Shown in pieces: positions 12,379 to 12,863 of a stretch of DNA of 12,863 nucleotides (position 1 is the first letter of the stretch; each line of letters begins with the position of its first letter). The notes under the pieces are model-generated. The model saw only the letters and a program-made list of their open reading frames with translations. It made no database searches and was not told where the DNA came from. This DNA comes from an uncultured Bacteroidales bacterium (GTDB lineage Bacteria; Bacteroidota; Bacteroidia; Bacteroidales; UBA3663): positions 1 through 12,863 of the forward strand of contig CAJOOX010000041.1 of the NCBI GenBank assembly GCA_905236195.1, read 5' to 3'. A program made the position numbers and the translations under genes.

Positions 12379-12863
12379 ATGAAAAGAATTTTGTTTTTGT
12401 TCGCAGCACTCCTGTTCACAGGAACAGTTGTAGCTCAGGATGACCTCTTCGGAGGCAGTGATGATAATTCTGCTCAGGTCATTAAAACGCAGACCAAACA
12501 ACGGAAGCACAAACTTTCCATCGGTCCCCGCGTGGGCGGTACAATGACGATGATGAAAGACCCCGACAACTTCGCTGTCGAGGACGGTGCCGGTTTCGGC
12601 TTCACAGGCGGCATAGCTGTCCGTGCCCGTTTCGGCAAGCAGTTCGAGAGTTCTGATCCCGGCACAGGAGCCTGGGGCGTTGCCATCGAGCTGAAGTACA
12701 AGCAGAACGTGGCCAAGACTACATTCGGAGACGATCTTAAACTCTCCTATTTCGAGATTCCGATTCTGGTGCAGTGGTATCCCTTCTACAAGAAGTCGGC
12801 TATGAATCCGCTCTATATTGAGGCCGGTGTGGCTCCTGCCATCTGCATGACCGCTGATCCTGA
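12379..12863 (+). CDS. Outer-membrane beta-barrel protein (5' part, truncated by window)
   Basis: The first 161 codons are present and the frame is still open at the right edge. A signal peptide (1-20, cleavage after VVAQ or VVA) is followed by an acidic Asp/Ser-rich linker (21-33), then a Lys/Arg-rich segment and alternating beta-strand patterns: KLSIGPRVGG, GFGFTGGIAVRARF, AWGVAIELKYKQ, LSYFEIPILVQWYPF, PLYIEAGVAPAI. This strand pattern, especially the YFEIPIL element, is typical of the PorT-like/OMP_b-brl barrels common in Bacteroidota. It would sit in the outer membrane. Its place at the end of the cluster suggests that the signalling system reaches, or monitors, the outer membrane. No specific ligand can be read. 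Confidence 0.88.
   Translation, partial: MKRILFLFAALLFTGTVVAQDDLFGGSDDNSAQVIKTQTKQRKHKLSIGPRVGGTMTMMKDPDNFAVEDGAGFGFTGGIAVRARFGKQFESSDPGTGAWGVAIELKYKQNVAKTTFGDDLKLSYFEIPILVQWYPFYKKSAMNPLYIEAGVAPAICMTADP

Larger units (their letters stand above)
611..12863 (+). other. Putative operon: envelope phospho-threonine signalling cluster
   Basis: Eleven co-directional genes have intergenic gaps of 32, 7, 6, 20, 29, 23, 19, 15, 0 and 46 bp, with no terminator-like hairpin plus U tract between them. The content is two Ser/Thr kinases, two PP2C phosphatases, five FHA domains in four proteins, a membrane trypsin-like protease, two exported beta-rich proteins and an outer-membrane barrel. The compact layout and complementary biochemistry support one transcription unit and one functional system. 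Co-transcription is inferred from spacing alone, and the right end is cut off by the window. Confidence 0.7.

Overview
The window reads as chromosomal DNA from a member of the Bacteroidota, probably the order Bacteroidales. The evidence is a Bacteroides-type -33/-7 promoter (TTTG, 20 bp, CATCTTTG), A/T-rich start-codon contexts without well-placed Shine-Dalgarno sequences, an outer-membrane beta-barrel of the PorT/OMP_b-brl kind, and moderate G+C coding DNA. Genus cannot be fixed from the sequence. All eleven genes lie on the + strand with gaps of 0-46 bp, so they look like one transcription unit that runs off the right edge.

Positions 1-610 carry no convincing protein gene. They hold a T-rich stretch with repeated GCAAAATC words, a promoter at 222-253, and a predicted structured RNA of about 190 nt (about 258-449). 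This RNA can fold in two mutually exclusive ways. One is a long rod closed by 303-320 pairing with 406-424. The other is a 12-bp hairpin (375-386 with 430-441) followed by eight U residues, which is an intrinsic terminator. It is either a conditional attenuator for the operon or a free-standing small RNA.

Positions 611-12863 encode, in order: a soluble FHA protein with Thr-containing repeats; a membrane Ser/Thr kinase with a periplasmic Sel1/TPR-like domain; a tail-anchored Ser/Thr kinase; a membrane PP2C phosphatase; an FHA-TM protein with a K/E/A/P-rich periplasmic tail; a tandem-FHA-TM-trypsin-like protease; an exported protein with Sm/SH3-like repeats; an FHA protein with a C-terminal membrane domain; a second membrane PP2C with a periplasmic coiled coil; an exported WG-repeat-like protein; and the start of an outer-membrane beta-barrel.

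Taken together, these are writers (two kinases), readers (five FHA domains in four proteins) and erasers (two PP2Cs) of phospho-threonine. Most are anchored in the inner membrane with cytoplasmic N-termini and periplasmic C-termini, and they are encoded beside exported and outer-membrane partners. No type VI secretion genes are present, so this is not an obvious T6SS threonine-phosphorylation cassette. The best inference is an envelope-spanning phospho-threonine signalling system that may control a periplasmic protease. I do not recognise it as a named system. Its input and output are unknown.
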